Shown here piece by piece: positions 25,929-35,552 of a DNA stretch of 64,000 bases. Source of the stretch: an uncultured Burkholderiales bacterium (GTDB lineage Bacteria; Pseudomonadota; Gammaproteobacteria; Burkholderiales; Burkholderiaceae_C); assembly GCA_945952065.1 (NCBI GenBank), contig CAMFGY010000009.1, forward strand, positions 1 through 64,000. The letters run 5' to 3'. The notes beneath the pieces are model-generated. The model searched no databases, was not told where the DNA came from, and saw only the letters and a list, made by a program, of their open reading frames with translations. Position numbers and translations under genes: made by a program. Positions within the stretch are counted from its first letter, which is position 1. The number at the start of each line of letters is the position of its first letter.

Positions 25929-27419
25929 ATGTCATCAACGATTGTTTCTCGTCCCCTGGCGGCGCGCTTCTCGCGCGCTGTGTTGTCTGCCGCCGTTCTG
26001 TCATTGAGCCTGAGTCTGGTGCCCGGTGTTGCTCCAGTGCAGGCGCGTGAACTGCCTGACTTCACTGAGTTGGTGGAGCGTGTCGGGCCCGCGGTGGTGA
26101 ACATCCGCACCTCGGAGCGTTTGCGCGCCGGCATGAGCGGCTCGCCCGAGATCGACGAGCAGATGCAAGAGTTTTTGCGTCGATTTGGTGTGCCGGTGCC
26201 CAACCAGCGTCGGGGTGCGCCGCGCGGTGGCGGCAATGGCAATAACGGGGGGGACGATGAGCAACCGCAGCGCCGTGGCGTGGGTTCCGGTTTCATCCTC
26301 AGCGCCGATGGCTATGTGATGACCAATGCCCATGTGGTGCTGGGGGCTGACGATGTCTGGGTGACCCTGACGGACAAGCGCGAATTCAAAGCCAAGGTGA
26401 TCGGCGCCGATCGTCGCACCGATGTGGCCGTTTTAAAGATCGAAGCCAGTGCCTTGCCGGTAGTGAAGATTGCCGACATCAGCCGCCTCAAAGTTGGCGA
26501 GTGGGTGATGGCCATCGGCTCCCCCTTCGGCTTCGATAACACCGTGACCGCCGGCATCGTCAGTGCCAAAGCACGGGACACTGGCGACTTCCTGCCTTTC
26601 ATTCAAACCGATGTGGCCATCAACCCCGGCAACTCGGGCGGCCCCTTGCTGAATATGCGCGGCGAGGTGATCGGCATCAATTCGCAGATCTACAGCCAGT
26701 CCGGCGGCTTCATGGGCATCTCTTTCGCCATCCCGATTGATGAGGCGATTCGCGTGTCCGACCAATTGCGCAGCAGCGGGCGCGTGGTGCGCGGCTTCAT
26801 CGGTGTGGCGCCTGATGACTTGAGCAAAGACGTGGCCGAGTCGATTGGCTTGGGCAAACCCACCGGCGCCTTGATCCGCAGCGTCACCGCTGGCGGAGCG
26901 GCCGACAAGGCGGGCATCGAAGGCGGCGACGTGATCACCAAGTTCGATGGCAAGTTGATCGAAAAGGCCAGTGATTTGCGCCGCGTGGTGGCCGGTCTGA
27001 AGCCGGGCAGCAAGGCTGTGGTGCAGGTGTTCCGCCGCGGCGCCTACAAAGACCTCACCATCTCCATCGCTGAAATGCCTGACGACGGCTCAGCGCGTCG
27101 GGGTTCGGGTGAGTCGCCAGAGGGCAAGGCAGCCTCAGGTGCGGCCGCCCTGGGCTTGCAGGTCTCTGAGATCCCGGACGCGCAAAAGCGCGAACTGAAG
27201 TTGCGTGCTGGTGTGCGGGTCGATGCGGCCACCGGCATTGCGGCGCGCGCAGGCCTGCGTGAAGGCGATCTGATCTTGGCGGTGGACAACACCGATGTGA
27301 GCAGCGTCAAGCAGTTCCAAAGCCTGATGAGCAAGGCCGAAAAGGCCAAGACCATCAATCTCTTGGTCCGCCGGGACGACGTGGTCAGCTTTGTGCTGCT
27401 CAAACCCCAGGCCAAGTGA
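25929..27419 (+). CDS. mucD: Do-like periplasmic serine protease (MucD/DegQ family)
   Basis: About 496 residues from the ATG at 25929, chosen because the signal peptide (residues 1-39, ending APVQA) then has normal length; ATG at 25875 is an alternative. The trypsin-like triad is H135 in MTNAHVV, D165 in RRTDVAVLKI and S236 in NPGNSGGPLLN. Two PDZ domains follow (about 270-360 and 400-490). A glycine/asparagine-rich loop at 98-112 precedes the protease core. It degrades or refolds misfolded envelope proteins. In relatives it follows rpoE-rseA-rseB, which are missing here. A GAACTT hexamer at 25814 recalls a sigma-E -35 element, but a matching -10 was not found. Confidence 0.93.
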   Translation: MSSTIVSRPLAARFSRAVLSAAVLSLSLSLVPGVAPVQARELPDFTELVERVGPAVVNIRTSERLRAGMSGSPEIDEQMQEFLRRFGVPVPNQRRGAPRGGGNGNNGGDDEQPQRRGVGSGFILSADGYVMTNAHVVLGADDVWVTLTDKREFKAKVIGADRRTDVAVLKIEASALPVVKIADISRLKVGEWVMAIGSPFGFDNTVTAGIVSAKARDTGDFLPFIQTDVAINPGNSGGPLLNMRGEVIGINSQIYSQSGGFMGISFAIPIDEAIRVSDQLRSSGRVVRGFIGVAPDDLSKDVAESIGLGKPTGALIRSVTAGGAADKAGIEGGDVITKFDGKLIEKASDLRRVVAGLKPGSKAVVQVFRRGAYKDLTISIAEMPDDGSARRGSGESPEGKAASGAAALGLQVSEIPDAQKRELKLRAGVRVDAATGIAARAGLREGDLILAVDNTDVSSVKQFQSLMSKAEKAKTINLLVRRDDVVSFVLLKPQAK

Positions 27420-27446
27420 GCCCAGCCGCGGTCTGATAGGAATCGA

Positions 27447-27484
27447 GACCACCCGGTTTAGCTGACTGCCCCGGGTGGTCTTTT
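27447..27484 (+). terminator. Intrinsic terminator of mucD
   Basis: GACCACCCGG (27447-27456) and CCGGGTGGTC (27471-27480) form a perfect 10-base stem, followed by TTTTC. Confidence 0.8.
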
Positions 27485-27598
27485 CACATGGTGGATTGGC
27501 GGCCGGGTTTGCTGCACGCAAAGCTTGGCACTCTCAGGCTTGGCCTCATGCTCGATTCTGGTTTTTGTGTGGACAAAGTCTGGCTCGCCCAAGGGATT

Positions 27599-27663
27599 GT
27601 TTGCTCGCTCAGATAGAATCACGGCCGTGAAGCCCGGATTTGCTCTGTCTGAAGCGAGCAAAT
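27599..27663. repeat. Long imperfect inverted repeat in the mucD-lepA gap
   Basis: The arm GTTTGCTCGCTCAGATAG (27599-27616) is nearly the reverse complement of CTGTCTGAAGCGAGCAAAT (27645-27663), differing by one missing base and one mismatch in the core, with about 28 bases between. No T-run follows. It could be a protein-binding site or an RNA hairpin; nothing in the sequence decides. Confidence 0.45.
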
Positions 27664-27713
27664 TCTGGGCGGATCTTCCCGGCCTTTTCGTCCACAGCTT
27701 GTTCAATCGATCC

Positions 27714-27733
27714 TGTGGATAAGTTGTGGGTAA
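27714..27733 (-). promoter_or_regulatory. Tandem DnaA boxes
   Basis: TGTGGATAA (27714-27722) is a perfect reverse DnaA box (TTATCCACA). TGTGGGTAA (27725-27733) differs from it in one position. The two are spaced 11 bases centre to centre, that is one helical turn. A weaker, oppositely oriented CGTCCACA lies at 27689-27696. Confidence 0.5.
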
Positions 27734-27845
27734 TTTTGATGTTGGCGTGCCGCAACGCTGGGGTTGCCAGCCTCGGCGCGGTTTCCTGTTCTGGCCTTTT
27801 GGCTACAATGAACGCCCAACATGCAGTTGCCATACGTTTTGTTGG

Positions 27846-27879
27846 AAGGCGCGTCACCGTTTCGACGTGCCTTTTTTTT
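27846..27879 (+). terminator. Strong intrinsic terminator/attenuator upstream of lepA
   Basis: AAGGCGCGTC (27846-27855) pairs with GACGTGCCTT (27864-27873) over ten pairs with one G-U, loop of eight bases, and the stem runs into eight consecutive T (27872-27879). It lies 104 bases before the lepA start and 37 bases after a TACAAT -10-like hexamer (27804-27809), with no gene between. It would therefore end a very short transcript or attenuate lepA. Confidence 0.7.
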
Positions 27880-27983
27880 AGCTTCAGCATGGCGCTCCGC
27901 GCCACCACATCGCATCGCGATTTGAGCTTGCGCTGCAAGGGCTTCGCTCTGCTGCCGACCGGCATGGCGCATTTAAGAACAGC

Positions 27984-29792
27984 ATGAACCACATTCGTAA
28001 TTTCTCCATCATCGCCCACATCGACCACGGCAAGAGCACGCTGGCGGATCGACTCATCCAACGTTGCGGCGGACTCTCGGATCGCGAGATGGAAGCGCAG
28101 GTGCTGGACTCGATGGACATTGAGCGCGAGCGTGGCATCACCATCAAGGCCCAAACCGCGGCCCTGCAATACAAGGCGCGTGATGGTCAGGTCTACAACC
28201 TGAATCTGATCGACACACCCGGCCACGTGGACTTCTCGTACGAGGTGAGCCGTTCGCTGTCGGCTTGTGAAGGCGCGCTCTTGGTGGTGGATGCCAGCCA
28301 GGGCGTTGAGGCGCAGACCGTGGCCAACTGCTACACCGCGCTGGACCTCGGCGTGGAAGTCGTGCCCGTGCTCAACAAGATGGACCTGCCGCAGGCCGAC
28401 CCCGAGCGCGCCAAGGCCGAAGTTGAAGATGTGATCGGCATCGACGCCACCGACGGCATTCCTTGTTCGGCCAAGACCGGCATGGGCATCGATGAAATCC
28501 TCGAAGCCGTGGTCACCCGCATGCCGCCGCCTCAGGGCGTGGTGGACGCGCCGCTGCGGGCCATGATCATCGACAGTTGGTTCGACAACTATGTGGGCGT
28601 GGTGATGCTGGTTCGCGTGGTGGACGGCACCTTGAAGAAGGGTGAGCGCATCCGCATGATGGCCACCAACGCGGTCTACCCGGCGGACCAACTGGGTGTG
28701 TTCACGCCCAAGAGCGAGCCGCGCGAACAGCTCAATGCCGGTGAGGTGGGCTTCATCATCGCGGGCATCAAAGAATTGGCTGCGGCCAAGGTGGGCGACA
28801 CCATCACGCTGGAGAAAAAGCTGCCCAATAATTTGGGCCCCGCTGAGTCGGCGCTGCCAGGCTTCAAAGAGATTCAGCCGCAGGTGTTTGCGGGCCTGTA
28901 TCCCACCGAAGCCAGCGAGTACGACCAACTCCGTGACGCACTGGAAAAGCTCAAACTCAACGATGCCTCTTTGCGCTTTGAGCCCGAAGTCTCGCAGGCC
29001 TTGGGCTTTGGCTTCCGCTGCGGCTTCTTGGGCCTGCTGCACATGGAAATCGTGCAGGAGCGACTCGAGCGCGAGTTCGACCAAGACCTGATCACCACCG
29101 CACCCAGCGTGGTCTACGAGGTGCAGCTGGGCGACGGCGAAATCATCGAGGTCGAGAACCCGTCCAAGATGCCCGAGGTCGGCAAGATTGCCGAGATCCG
29201 CGAGCCCATCGTGACCGTGCATCTGTACATGCCCCAGGACTATGTGGGCCCGGTCATGACCTTGGCCAACCAAAAGCGCGGGGTGCAAATCAATATGGCC
29301 TACCACGGCCGCCAGGTGATGCTCACTTACGAGATCCCGCTGGCAGAAATCGTGCTGGACTTCTTCGACAAGCTCAAGTCCGTCTCGCGCGGCTATGCGT
29401 CGATGGACTACGAGTTCAAGGAATACCGTGCCTCTGATGTGGTCAAGGTCGATATGCTGATCAACGGTGACCGCATCGACGCCTTGTCGCTGATCGTGCA
29501 CCGCACCCAGAGCCAGTACCGTGGCCGCCAGGTGGTGTCCAAGATGCGCGAGATCATTCCGCGCCAGATGTACGACGTGTCCTTGCAGGCCGCCATCGGC
29601 GCCAAGATCATTGCCCGCGAGGACATCAAGGCGCTGCGTAAAAACGTGCTGGCAAAATGCTACGGCGGTGACGTTTCGCGCAAACGCAAGCTGCTCGAAA
29701 AGCAAAAAGCCGGTAAGAAGCGCATGAAGCAAATCGGCTCGGTGGAGGTGCCGCAGGAGGCCTTCCTTGCCATTTTGCAAGTCGAAGATTGA
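27984..29792 (+). CDS. lepA: Elongation factor 4 (LepA)
   Basis: 602 residues, a translational GTPase of normal length. G1 is [14 protein letters not shown], the switch I region is [16 protein letters not shown]3 is DTPGHVD, G4 is NKMDLP and G5 is SAKTG. Domains II, III and V and the LepA-specific C-terminal domain, ending in [20 protein letters not shown], are intact. It binds the ribosome and influences initiation and elongation under stress. It is the first gene of the lepA-lepB-DUF4845-rnc-era-recO-pdxJ-GNAT-acpS-nagZ series. The ribosome binding site is weak (AAGAA). Confidence 0.97.
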   Translation: MNHIRNFSIIAHIDHGKSTLADRLIQRCGGLSDREMEAQVLDSMDIERERGITIKAQTAALQYKARDGQVYNLNLIDTPGHVDFSYEVSRSLSACEGALLVVDASQGVEAQTVANCYTALDLGVEVVPVLNKMDLPQADPERAKAEVEDVIGIDATDGIPCSAKTGMGIDEILEAVVTRMPPPQGVVDAPLRAMIIDSWFDNYVGVVMLVRVVDGTLKKGERIRMMATNAVYPADQLGVFTPKSEPREQLNAGEVGFIIAGIKELAAAKVGDTITLEKKLPNNLGPAESALPGFKEIQPQVFAGLYPTEASEYDQLRDALEKLKLNDASLRFEPEVSQALGFGFRCGFLGLLHMEIVQERLEREFDQDLITTAPSVVYEVQLGDGEIIEVENPSKMPEVGKIAEIREPIVTVHLYMPQDYVGPVMTLANQKRGVQINMAYHGRQVMLTYEIPLAEIVLDFFDKLKSVSRGYASMDYEFKEYRASDVVKVDMLINGDRIDALSLIVHRTQSQYRGRQVVSKMREIIPRQMYDVSLQAAIGAKIIAREDIKALRKNVLAKCYGGDVSRKRKLLEKQKAGKKRMKQIGSVEVPQEAFLAILQVED

Positions 29793-29836
29793 ACGAACCG
29801 CTTCTTTTCCCTTACCCAACCAAGATCGATTGATTG

Positions 29837-30811
29837 ATGAGTGCTCTGACCGGAATTCTTTACGCCATCCTCGTCGCCTATTTGGGGGGCTGGTACACCG
29901 GCTACTGGAGCGGCAATTTCTCCCTTCTGCTCTTCATCTTGACCATGGTCACGCTGGCCTATTGGTTGGCGGAGCGTTTTCATTTCCAACCCCGGCGTGA
30001 GAAGGCTGCGGCCTTGCTCGTTGAGGCCGATGCCAAGCGCCGCCAGACCTTGGCCGAGCAGGGCATTGCCCGGGTCGATGGCGATGTGGAAGGTGCGCGC
30101 CAGCAGATCTTGCAGCAGCCCTGGTGGCTGGACTGGACGGCCGGCTTGTTCCCGGTCATCTTGGCCGTGTTCTTGTTGCGCTCCTTTTTGTTTGAGCCCT
30201 TCAAGATTCCTTCGGGTTCGATGGTGCCGACCTTGTTGGTGGGCGACCTGATTCTGGTCAACAAGTTCCACTACGGCATTCGCTTGCCGGTGATCAATAA
30301 AAAGATCATCAGCAACAACGAGGTCAAGCGCGGTGATGTGATGGTGTTCCGCTGGCCTGAAGACACCAGTGTGGACTTCATCAAGCGGGTGGTCGGCTTG
30401 CCCGGTGACGAGGTGAAGTACCTGAACCAGCGCCTCTACGTCAACGGCGAGCTGGTGCCGGTGCAGCCACAGGGCGATTTCTACGACGAAAGCTCGATGG
30501 CGTATCGCCCCCGCTTCACCGAAAAGCTGGGCGAGAAAGAGCATCAGCTGTTGGTCGACCCGCAGCGCTCACCGTTGTTCCACCCGAATCGCAAAGACGG
30601 CCCTTTCCCCTTCCAAGACCATTGCAAATACAGCCCCGAAGGCGTGGTGTGCAAAGTGCCTGCGGGTCACTACTACATGATCGGCGACAACCGCGACAAC
30701 TCGGGCGATTCGCGCTTCTGGGGCTTTGTGCCGGATGAGAACATCGTCGGTAAGGCCTTTATGGTTTGGATGAATTTCGGTAACCTCAAGCGCATAGGCA
30801 CATTCAATTGA
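29837..30811 (+). CDS. lepB: Signal peptidase I
   Basis: 324 residues from the ATG at 29837. There are two N-terminal membrane segments (about 4-20 and 27-45), a cytoplasmic loop, a third hydrophobic segment (about 103-117), then the periplasmic catalytic domain. The Ser-Lys dyad is S128 in FKIPSGSMVPTLLVGD and K183 in VDFIKRVVGLPGD. Box E is present as MIGDNRDNSGDSRFWG. It cleaves signal peptides from exported proteins. It follows lepA by 44 bases, the classic lepA-lepB pair. Confidence 0.96.
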   Translation: MSALTGILYAILVAYLGGWYTGYWSGNFSLLLFILTMVTLAYWLAERFHFQPRREKAAALLVEADAKRRQTLAEQGIARVDGDVEGARQQILQQPWWLDWTAGLFPVILAVFLLRSFLFEPFKIPSGSMVPTLLVGDLILVNKFHYGIRLPVINKKIISNNEVKRGDVMVFRWPEDTSVDFIKRVVGLPGDEVKYLNQRLYVNGELVPVQPQGDFYDESSMAYRPRFTEKLGEKEHQLLVDPQRSPLFHPNRKDGPFPFQDHCKYSPEGVVCKVPAGHYYMIGDNRDNSGDSRFWGFVPDENIVGKAFMVWMNFGNLKRIGTFN

Positions 30812-30864
30812 GTCATGTGGCTTGGCCCTCGGGCAAGTCCTCACACAACAAGGGAAGCGGGTTT

Positions 30865-31269
30865 ATGGGATTGAGCAAGCGTGTCGGTGCTCCGTGCGCC
30901 TTTGGGCCTTCAGCTGCTGGCAAGCGCCAACAGCGTGGTGTGAGCCTGCTGGGCCTGCTGTTTTGGGGCGTGATCCTCGCCTTTGGTGGCGTGGTCTTGG
31001 CACGGGTGGTGCCGACCGTGATGGAGTTCTACACCATCCAGCGCGTGGTCGACCGTATCGCCGCCTCCAACCCCAGCACGGTGCCAGCCGTGCGCGCCGA
31101 CTTTGAACGCGCTCAGCAGGTCGAGTATTCGATGACCAGCATTTCGGCCAAGGATTTGGTGATCAGCAAAGAAAACGACAAGCTCCAGATCAGCTTTGCC
31201 TACGACAAGCAAATTGAACTGGGCGGCCCAGTGTTCTTGTTGATCAAATACGCCGGTCGTTCTCACTGA
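30865..31269 (+). CDS. DUF4845 domain-containing inner-membrane protein
   Basis: 134 residues from the ATG at 30865, where GGAAGCGGG serves as a weak ribosome binding site; a longer frame from 30808 is less likely. After a basic start comes one membrane segment GVSLLGLLFWGVILAFGGVV (about 26-45) with a prepilin-like RG before it, then a periplasmic part with YTIQRVVDRIA and a late ISFAYDKQIELGGPVFLLIK. DUF4845 proteins occupy this slot between lepB and rnc in most beta-proteobacteria; the function is unknown. Confidence 0.85.
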   Translation: MGLSKRVGAPCAFGPSAAGKRQQRGVSLLGLLFWGVILAFGGVVLARVVPTVMEFYTIQRVVDRIAASNPSTVPAVRADFERAQQVEYSMTSISAKDLVISKENDKLQISFAYDKQIELGGPVFLLIKYAGRSH

Positions 31270-31289
31270 ATGAGCGAGTGCAGTTCCTC

Positions 31290-31997
31290 ATGAGTCCGCA
31301 ACTTGCCGCCCTCCAGCGACGCCTGGGGCATCAATTCAAACAGCCTGAGCTGCTGACGCGCGCACTCACCCATCGAAGTTTCAGTGCCGACCATAACGAG
31401 CGCCTGGAGTTTCTCGGCGATGCGGTGCTGAGTCTGGCGGTGTCCAGTTTGTTGTACGACCGTTTCGCCGGCTCGGATGAGGGCGACCTGACACGCATTC
31501 GTGCCCACTTGGTGCGCGAGGACAGCTTGCATCGCTTGGCTTTGTCCCTGGAATTGCCGCAGGTCTTGCGCATGAGCGACGGCGAAGCCAAGGGTGGCGG
31601 CGCGCAGCGGCCTTCGATCTTGGCGGATGCCACCGAGGCCTTGATTGGCGCCACCTTTGTCGATGGCGGCTACCCGGCCGCCTATGCCGTGGTGCGCAAT
31701 TTGTTGGCCGATGTGATCAGCAATGCCTCCAGCACCGACAACTGGGCCAAAGATGCCAAGACCGCGTTGCAGGAGTGGCTGCAAGCGCGCAAGCTCAGCG
31801 TGCCCGTCTACCGCATCATCGAAGCCCGAGGCCAAGCGCATGCGCAGACCTTTGAGGTGGAATGCGCCGTGCCCTCGCTGCGCGTGGCCACACGGGGTGA
31901 GGGGCGCTCGCGCCGTGTTGCAGAACAAGATGCCGCCCGTCGATTGCTCGACGAATTGATTGCCCGCGACAAGCCAGGTGCTGGCTTGCGCGACTGA
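31290..31997 (+). CDS. rnc: Ribonuclease III
   Basis: About 235 residues from the ATG at 31290; a GTG at 31278 is in frame. The RNase III signature NERLEFLGDAVLSLAVSSLL is at about 40-60, the second metal-binding stretch is DATEALIGATFVDGG near 115, and a double-stranded RNA binding domain follows (about 155-225, ending EQDAARRLLDELI). It matures rRNA and cleaves structured mRNA. It lies between DUF4845 and era, the conserved rnc-era-recO order. Confidence 0.95.
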   Translation: MSPQLAALQRRLGHQFKQPELLTRALTHRSFSADHNERLEFLGDAVLSLAVSSLLYDRFAGSDEGDLTRIRAHLVREDSLHRLALSLELPQVLRMSDGEAKGGGAQRPSILADATEALIGATFVDGGYPAAYAVVRNLLADVISNASSTDNWAKDAKTALQEWLQARKLSVPVYRIIEARGQAHAQTFEVECAVPSLRVATRGEGRSRRVAEQDAARRLLDELIARDKPGAGLRD

Positions 31998-32024
31998 AGG
32001 AGCCGGCTTCGTGCCGCCCAAACC

Positions 32025-32972
32025 ATGACTGATAACAAAAAGCCGCTGAGTGCCGAATCGACGGACGGCGCCGCCGACGCCCAAGAGGCCCTGCCGCAGC
32101 GTTGCGGTCTGATCGCCATCGTGGGCCGACCCAATGTGGGCAAATCGACGCTGCTCAATGCCCTGGTGGGTCAAAAGGTCAGCATCACCTCGGACAAGGC
32201 GCAGACCACCCGTCACCGCATCACCGGGGTTCGCACGGTGGACGAAGCCCAGTTTGTGTTTGTTGACACACCGGGCTTCCAGATGAAGCATAACGCGGCA
32301 CTCAATCGCAACCTGAACCGCACGGTGCACAGCGTGCTGGGCGATGTGGATCTGGTGCTGTATGTGCTGGAAGCAGGGCGCTTTGGCTTGGACGATGCCA
32401 AGGTCTTGTCCTTGCTGCCCGAAGACAAGCCGGTGGTGATGATTGCCAACAAGCTCGACGCTGTGCAGCGCCGTGCCGAGTTGGCGCCTTGGTTGAAGAG
32501 CATGCAGGAGCGCCGCAATTTCAGCGAATTCGTGCCGCTCTCGGCCAAGAAGGAGTCTGACGTCGCCCGTCTGTTCAAGATCCTCAAGCCCTATCTGCCC
32601 GAGCAGGGCTGGTTCTACGAGGAAGACGCGCTGACCGATCGCTCAGAGAAGTTCCTGGCCAGCGAAATCATCCGCGAAAAGCTCTTCCGCCTGACCGGCG
32701 ATGAGCTGCCCTACACCTCCACCGTCGTGATCGACAAATGGGAAGACGAGGGTGAGCTGCGCCGCATCTCCGCCTCCATCGTGGTGGAGCGCGATGCCCA
32801 CAAGGGCATGATCATCGGCCAGGGCGGTGAACGCCTGAAGCGCATCGGCTCCGAGGCGCGCCAGGAGTTGGAACATTTGATGCAAGGCCGTGTGTTCCTG
32901 GAGTTATGGGTCAAGGTCCGCTCCGGCTGGGCCGACACCGAAGAGCATTTGCGGACCTACGGCTACGAGTGA
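32025..32972 (+). CDS. era: GTPase Era
   Basis: 315 residues. An acidic N-terminal extension of about 25 residues precedes the GTPase domain: G1 [14 protein letters not shown], switch I TTRHRI, G3 DTPGFQ, G4 NKLD, G5 SAKK. The C-terminal KH domain contains [13 protein letters not shown]. It binds the 3' end of 16S rRNA during 30S assembly. Its stop overlaps the GTG start of recO. Confidence 0.96.
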   Translation: MTDNKKPLSAESTDGAADAQEALPQRCGLIAIVGRPNVGKSTLLNALVGQKVSITSDKAQTTRHRITGVRTVDEAQFVFVDTPGFQMKHNAALNRNLNRTVHSVLGDVDLVLYVLEAGRFGLDDAKVLSLLPEDKPVVMIANKLDAVQRRAELAPWLKSMQERRNFSEFVPLSAKKESDVARLFKILKPYLPEQGWFYEEDALTDRSEKFLASEIIREKLFRLTGDELPYTSTVVIDKWEDEGELRRISASIVVERDAHKGMIIGQGGERLKRIGSEARQELEHLMQGRVFLELWVKVRSGWADTEEHLRTYGYE

Positions 32973-33757
32973 AAGCGCGCTCGCCCAGCGTTCAGCAGGC
33001 TTTTGTTCTGCATCACTACGACTGGAGTGAGTCCAGTCTGATCTTGGACCTGTTCACCCGTGAGCAGGGTCGCTTGGCCGTGGTGGCCAAAGGGGCCAAG
33101 CGCCCTTACTCCCAGTTGCGCGCGGTCTTGCTGCCCTTTCAGCGCATTCAGGTGAGTTTGAGCAAACCGGCCAAGGCCGGGGCCGACGACGGAGGGGCTG
33201 AGGTGGTGGGGCTGCGCGCTGCCGAGTGGGTGGGTGGCAGCACCTTGCCTGCGGGTGCTGCCCTGTTTTCGGCCTACTACCTCAACGAGTTGCTGCTCAA
33301 ACTCTTGGCCCGGCAGGACCCCCATCCCTCTTTGTTCGAGGCCTATGCCGACACCTTGCCGCATCTGCATCTGAAGGATGATGCGCAGTCGCAAGCGGCG
33401 CTGCGGGCCTTTGAGCTGCGCCTGCTGTGCGATTTGGGGCTGCTACCGGACTTGAGCCTTTCTACCGTGACGCAAGTGCCGCTGCAGGCGGAGCGACGCT
33501 ACAGCTTGAGCGCCGAGGCGGGCGTGGTGGGGCTGGAGACCGAAGGCGCTAGTTTCAGCGGTCATGAGTTGGTGCATTTGCAAGCCGCGCTCTTGCACGG
33601 CAGCATGGCCGCCTTGCGCCACGCCTGTGCGGCCGTTTTGCCTGCCTTGCGCATCAGCCTGCGCAGCATGCTTCACTATCATCTGGGGCAACGACCGCTG
33701 CGCACCCGGCAGGTGATGCTGGATGTGCAAAAGCTCAGTGATGGCAGAGTCGATTGA
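32969..33757 (+). CDS. recO: DNA repair protein RecO
   Basis: 262 residues from the GTG at 32969, which overlaps the era stop as GTGA; a longer in-frame extension inside era is not family-like. The N-terminal OB fold has [20 protein letters not shown] and [18 protein letters not shown], followed by a helical domain with [20 protein letters not shown] and the C-terminal [19 protein letters not shown]. The zinc cysteines found in some RecO proteins are not evident. It loads RecA on SSB-coated gaps with RecR. Confidence 0.93.
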   Translation: MKARSPSVQQAFVLHHYDWSESSLILDLFTREQGRLAVVAKGAKRPYSQLRAVLLPFQRIQVSLSKPAKAGADDGGAEVVGLRAAEWVGGSTLPAGAALFSAYYLNELLLKLLARQDPHPSLFEAYADTLPHLHLKDDAQSQAALRAFELRLLCDLGLLPDLSLSTVTQVPLQAERRYSLSAEAGVVGLETEGASFSGHELVHLQAALLHGSMAALRHACAAVLPALRISLRSMLHYHLGQRPLRTRQVMLDVQKLSDGRVD

Positions 33758-33798
33758 CGAGCCTTTGTGCCGATGAACCCAAGACCAAAGAGTGTTTG

Positions 33799-34590
33799 AT
33801 GAATCCCTTGCTTGCCCCTGAGTCTGCTTCCGCCCATGGCGCGCTGCGCTGTGCGCTGTCTGTCAATGTCAACAAGGTGGCGCTGCTGCGCAATACCCGC
33901 CATCTGGGCATTCCCAGCGTGCTGCGCGCCGCTGAAGCCTGTTTGCTGGCCGGCGCGCAAGGCATCACCGTGCATCCGCGTCCCGATGGGCGCCATATCC
34001 AAACCCAAGACGTGCAGGACTTGGCCGCACTGATGAAAGCCTGGCCACACGCCGAGTACAACATCGAAGGCAACCCGACCCAGAACCTGATGGACTTTGT
34101 GCGCAGCGTGCGCCCGCATCAGGTGACCTTTGTGCCCGACTCGGAAGACCAATTCACCTCTGATCATGGCTGGCACTTGCCCGCCGATATGGAGCGCCTG
34201 CGCCCCTTGGTGGCCGAAGCCAAGGCCTGCGGCGTGCGCGTCAGCCTGTTCATGGACCCGGTGCCGGAGGCCATGGCTTTTGTGGCCGAGTTGGGGGCGG
34301 ATCGCATCGAGCTCTACACCGAGACCTATGCCAGCGCTTATGGCACACCGCGAGAAGCGGAGGTGCTGGACGGCTTCACTCGGACCGCGCAGGCGGCGCT
34401 GGCCCAGGGTTTGGGCATCAATGCCGGCCATGATTTGAATCGCGACAATCTGACGCGCTTTTTGCAGGCCGTGCCCGGTGTGCAGGAGGTGTCGATTGGT
34501 CATGCCCTGGTGGCCGATGCGCTGGAGCTGGGCTATACCGAAACCGTGCGCGACTATCTGCGCTGCATTCAGCGCGCTTATGTCGCTTGA
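33799..34590 (+). CDS. pdxJ: Pyridoxine 5'-phosphate synthase
   Basis: 263 residues from the ATG at 33799. LSVNVNKVALLRNTRH (about 15-30) replaces the usual VNIDHVATLRQARG: the VN-N pattern is kept but the His of NIDH is Lys, and this variant is common in beta-proteobacteria. HPRPDGRHIQTQDV, EYNIEGNPTQNL, VTFVPDSEDQFTSDHGW and INAGHDLNRDNL are the other active-site segments. It condenses 1-deoxyxylulose 5-phosphate with 3-amino-1-hydroxyacetone phosphate to PNP. It is in the rnc-era-recO-pdxJ-acpS string. Confidence 0.94.
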   Translation: MNPLLAPESASAHGALRCALSVNVNKVALLRNTRHLGIPSVLRAAEACLLAGAQGITVHPRPDGRHIQTQDVQDLAALMKAWPHAEYNIEGNPTQNLMDFVRSVRPHQVTFVPDSEDQFTSDHGWHLPADMERLRPLVAEAKACGVRVSLFMDPVPEAMAFVAELGADRIELYTETYASAYGTPREAEVLDGFTRTAQAALAQGLGINAGHDLNRDNLTRFLQAVPGVQEVSIGHALVADALELGYTETVRDYLRCIQRAYVA

Positions 34591-34623
34591 GTTGTGGCGC
34601 TTGAAGTGCCTCTGAATTGAACG

Positions 34624-35160
34624 ATGAGCAAAAGCCCTTCGAAATTTCTTGATCTGCGTCCGGCCCAGCCGGAAGACGCGCTGCGCATTGCCGCCTTGGC
34701 CCGCTGGGTTTGGTTGGATCGCTATGCCGCCGAGGGCGGCGTGAACAGCACCGTGGCCGAGTTCTTGAAGCGCGACTTTGATGAACAGGCGCTGCGCCAG
34801 TCGATTGATCTGGCACGCCATTGGGTCATTGAACGCGGCGATACCTTGCTGGCCTGGGCACATCTGGACGACAGCGCGGTGTGCCCGGTGCAAGTGTCTG
34901 GCCCGGCTGTTGAGCTCAAGCGTTTGTATGTCTCGCCGCACAGTCAAGGCCAAGGCTTGGGGCTCAAGCTCTTGCATCAGGCCCGACAAACCTGGCCCGA
35001 GCGTTCGCTGTGGTTGACCGCCTGGGTGGGCAATGAAGGCGCCTTGCGCTTTTACCGCCGCGAGGGGGCGCAGACCTGGGGCGAGGACTGGTTCGAGTTG
35101 GGTGGGCAGCAGCACCGCAATGAGCTGCTGGGCTGGCCGCCGCTGGAGCCTGAGGCATGA
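34624..35160 (+). CDS. GNAT family N-acetyltransferase
   Basis: 178 residues, a single GNAT domain. The acetyl-CoA loop is [17 protein letters not shown] (about 104-120), preceded by VELKRLYV, with [18 protein letters not shown] near 137-154. The closest named groups act on small molecules or protein N-termini; the substrate is unknown. It is inserted between pdxJ and acpS, and its stop overlaps the acpS start (ATGA), so it is likely co-translated. Confidence 0.85.
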   Translation: MSKSPSKFLDLRPAQPEDALRIAALARWVWLDRYAAEGGVNSTVAEFLKRDFDEQALRQSIDLARHWVIERGDTLLAWAHLDDSAVCPVQVSGPAVELKRLYVSPHSQGQGLGLKLLHQARQTWPERSLWLTAWVGNEGALRFYRREGAQTWGEDWFELGGQQHRNELLGWPPLEPEA

Positions 35161-35552
35161 TTTACGGCATTGGCACCGATGTTTGCGACATCCGCCGCAT
35201 CCGCGACACCCTGGAGCGCCGCGGTGAGCGCTTTGCGGAAAAGGTGCTGGGCCCGAATGAAATGCAGGTCTTTCGCGCGCGCAGCGCGCGTGTGGCAGCG
35301 CGCGGTGTGGCCTATCTGGCCACCCGTTTTTCGGCCAAAGAAGCGTTTTCCAAAGCGATTGGCATGGGCATGCGCATGCCCATGACTTGGCGCGACTGCG
35401 AGATCCTCAATGCCCCCAGCGGCAAGCCTGAGATTCGCCTGCATAACGCCTTGGCTGTATGGTTTGAGGCCCAGGGCTTGCGGGCGCATGTCAGCGTCAG
35501 CGATGAAACCGATTACGCCACCAGCTATGTGGTGGTTGAAAGCAAAACATGA
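35157..35552 (+). CDS. acpS: Holo-ACP synthase
   Basis: 131 residues. [20 protein letters not shown] (about 2-21) carries the metal-binding Asp and [18 protein letters not shown]-like segment (here [19 protein letters not shown], about 55-73) carries the Glu and Lys. It transfers 4'-phosphopantetheine from CoA to AcpP, encoded about 11 kb to the left. ATGA overlaps link it to both the GNAT gene and nagZ. Confidence 0.95.
   Translation: MIYGIGTDVCDIRRIRDTLERRGERFAEKVLGPNEMQVFRARSARVAARGVAYLATRFSAKEAFSKAIGMGMRMPMTWRDCEILNAPSGKPEIRLHNALAVWFEAQGLRAHVSVSDETDYATSYVVVESKT

Noticed and set aside
27640-27987. 115-codon plus-strand frame before lepA
   Set aside because: It runs over the DnaA boxes and an intrinsic terminator, lacks a ribosome binding site and has no recognisable product.
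27609-29819. 736-codon minus-strand frame opposite lepA
   Set aside because: Antisense shadow of a highly conserved GTPase gene; composition rich in His/Leu/Gln with no motif.
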